A program made the position numbers and the translations under genes. From Mangrovicoccus sp. HB161399 (GTDB lineage: Bacteria; Pseudomonadota; Alphaproteobacteria; Rhodobacterales; Rhodobacteraceae), in the NCBI RefSeq assembly GCF_013184745.1, contig NZ_JAATVU010000010.1, positions 62,001-126,000 of the forward strand: a stretch of 64,000 nt of DNA, in the 5' to 3' direction. Positions 63,162-64,000 of the stretch are shown piece by piece. The notes beneath the pieces were generated by a model. It saw nothing but the letters and a program-made list of their open reading frames with translations. It did no database searches and was not told the origin of the DNA. Positions within the stretch are counted from its first letter, which is position 1. The number at the start of each line of letters is the position of its first letter.

Positions 63162-64000
63162 CGCGCGGCTCCGGGCAGCGCCTGCCGGACCGCCCAGCCG
63201 AGCGCGCCGATGGCGGCCAGGATCGCCAGCATGACGACCGCGAGCGCCGAAGCGAAGGGCCAGTCAAGCACCAGCGAAGCCTGCTGGTAGGCCATGGTGG
63301 CGAAGGTCGGGATCTTGCCCTGGCCGAGGATCAGCGGGGTGACAAAGGCGGTCAGCGTAGCGCAGAAGACCAGCGCCGATCCCGCCAGCAGGCCGGGCGC
63401 GCAGAGCGGCAGGATGATCCGCGTCCAGACCGCCCGGCGCCGTGCGCCCAGCGACATGGCGGCGCCTTCGGCGTCGCGGGGCAGCCGGTCCATCGACGCC
63501 ACCAGGGGCAGCACCATCAGCGGCAGGAAGGCATGGACCAGCCCGATCAGGATGCCCGCCTGCGTGCCGAGCAGCTTCCAGGACCGCTCGATCAGGCCGA
63601 GGCTCTTCAGCGTGCCGTTGAGCACGCCCAAGGGGCCGATCAAGTTGACGATCCCCAGCGTCGGCAGCAGCGCGCCGCAGACCATCGGGATCAGCACGAC
63701 GGCGAGGATCAGCCCGCGAAACCGCCCCGCGCGGCGCACGATCCACCAGGCCAGCGGCAGGGACAGCACCGCGCAGATGGCGGTTGTGGCGAGGCTGAGC
63801 CAGATCGTCCGCGCGAGCCCGCCCATGTAGTAGGCGTCGGTGGTGATCCGCCGGTAGTTTTCGCCCGTCGGCGTGACGTCGAGCATCAGCGACCCCGGCG
63901 GCTGCGACCACAGGCTCATCGCCAGAAGCAGCAGGAAGGGCGCAAGGAAAACGCCGGCCGTCAGGATGACGGCCGGAGCGACAAGGCCTCTGGCGCTCTT
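63158..64000 (-). CDS. ABC transporter permease, PotB-like (5' truncated by window)
   Basis: The frame is open to the last base of the window. Upstream of the internal ATG at 63919 it encodes a hydrophobic helix (VILTAGVFLAPFLLLLAMSL), clearly the first transmembrane segment, so the real start lies outside. The EAA loop reads MDRLPRDAEGAAMSLGARRRAVWTRIILPLCAPGL. It pairs with the PotC-like permease. The binding protein of this system is probably just beyond the edge. Confidence 0.92.
   Translation of the reverse strand, partial: KSARGLVAPAVILTAGVFLAPFLLLLAMSLWSQPPGSLMLDVTPTGENYRRITTDAYYMGGLARTIWLSLATTAICAVLSLPLAWWIVRRAGRFRGLILAVVLIPMVCGALLPTLGIVNLIGPLGVLNGTLKSLGLIERSWKLLGTQAGILIGLVHAFLPLMVLPLVASMDRLPRDAEGAAMSLGARRRAVWTRIILPLCAPGLLAGSALVFCATLTAFVTPLILGQGKIPTFATMAYQQASLVLDWPFASALAVVMLAILAAIGALGWAVRQALPGAAR

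Overview
The window is GC-rich chromosomal DNA in which most genes look like Rhodobacterales (Rhodobacteraceae/Roseobacter group) Alphaproteobacteria. Signs of this are TRAP and ABC uptake operons coupled by ATGA overlaps, a DUF2927 protein, a full CtrA-type box (TTAA-N7-TTAA), DUF2783, and a UrtABCDE-type transporter linked to AmiC/AmiR. I see no rRNA, tRNA or CRISPR.

Layout. 0-5 kb: the end of an ATC-hydrolase-like gene, cutA, a glutathione S-transferase, a wrecked IS110-type transposase, a small secreted repeat protein and a DUF2927 protein. 5.1-10.1 kb: one 1,631-residue surface or secreted protein with DUF11-like and SdrB-like domains and many Asp-rich Ca-binding loops; behind its start lies an AT-rich stretch with a CtrA box. 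10.9-12.5 kb: a 63-residue orphan, a LysR regulator and a 74-residue orphan. 12.5-15.7 kb: remains of IS5-type and IS3-type elements. 16.4-19.1 kb: two overlapping genes for membrane-linked P-loop GTPases. 19.2-24.4 kb: a panE-like reductase and an MBL hydrolase that look intact, among eroding genes (a methyltransferase lacking about 30 residues, a broken LysR, two damaged GNAT genes).

24.6-42.6 kb is an aromatic-catabolism island. It encodes the homogentisate route (hpd, hmgA, maiA, fahA). A second MarR-controlled operon holds an MBL hydrolase, an FAD monooxygenase, DUF2783, a TRAP transporter and a periplasmic MBL hydrolase. An HpaB/HpaC-type two-component monooxygenase has its own FAD synthetase. 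Three paralogous MarR proteins, an Lrp and an IclR regulator are interspersed. Two of the catabolic promoters carry the same 16-bp operator exactly between -35 and -10.

42.9-51.7 kb is an amide/urea system: amiC, amiR and urtABCDE read leftwards, and an amidase reads rightwards from the same divergent region. The leaders before amiC and before urtA hold mutually exclusive hairpins, as expected for an ANTAR antiterminator. 51.8-59.5 kb is a carbohydrate-type ABC importer operon with a GntR regulator, an alpha/beta hydrolase, a TIM-barrel isomerase and a Gfo/Idh/MocA dehydrogenase, with a divergent ATPase gene. 59.6-64 kb is a second, PotABC-like ABC system coupled to a 5-formyl-THF cyclo-ligase-like protein and a 2OG-Fe(II) oxygenase; it runs off the right end of the window.
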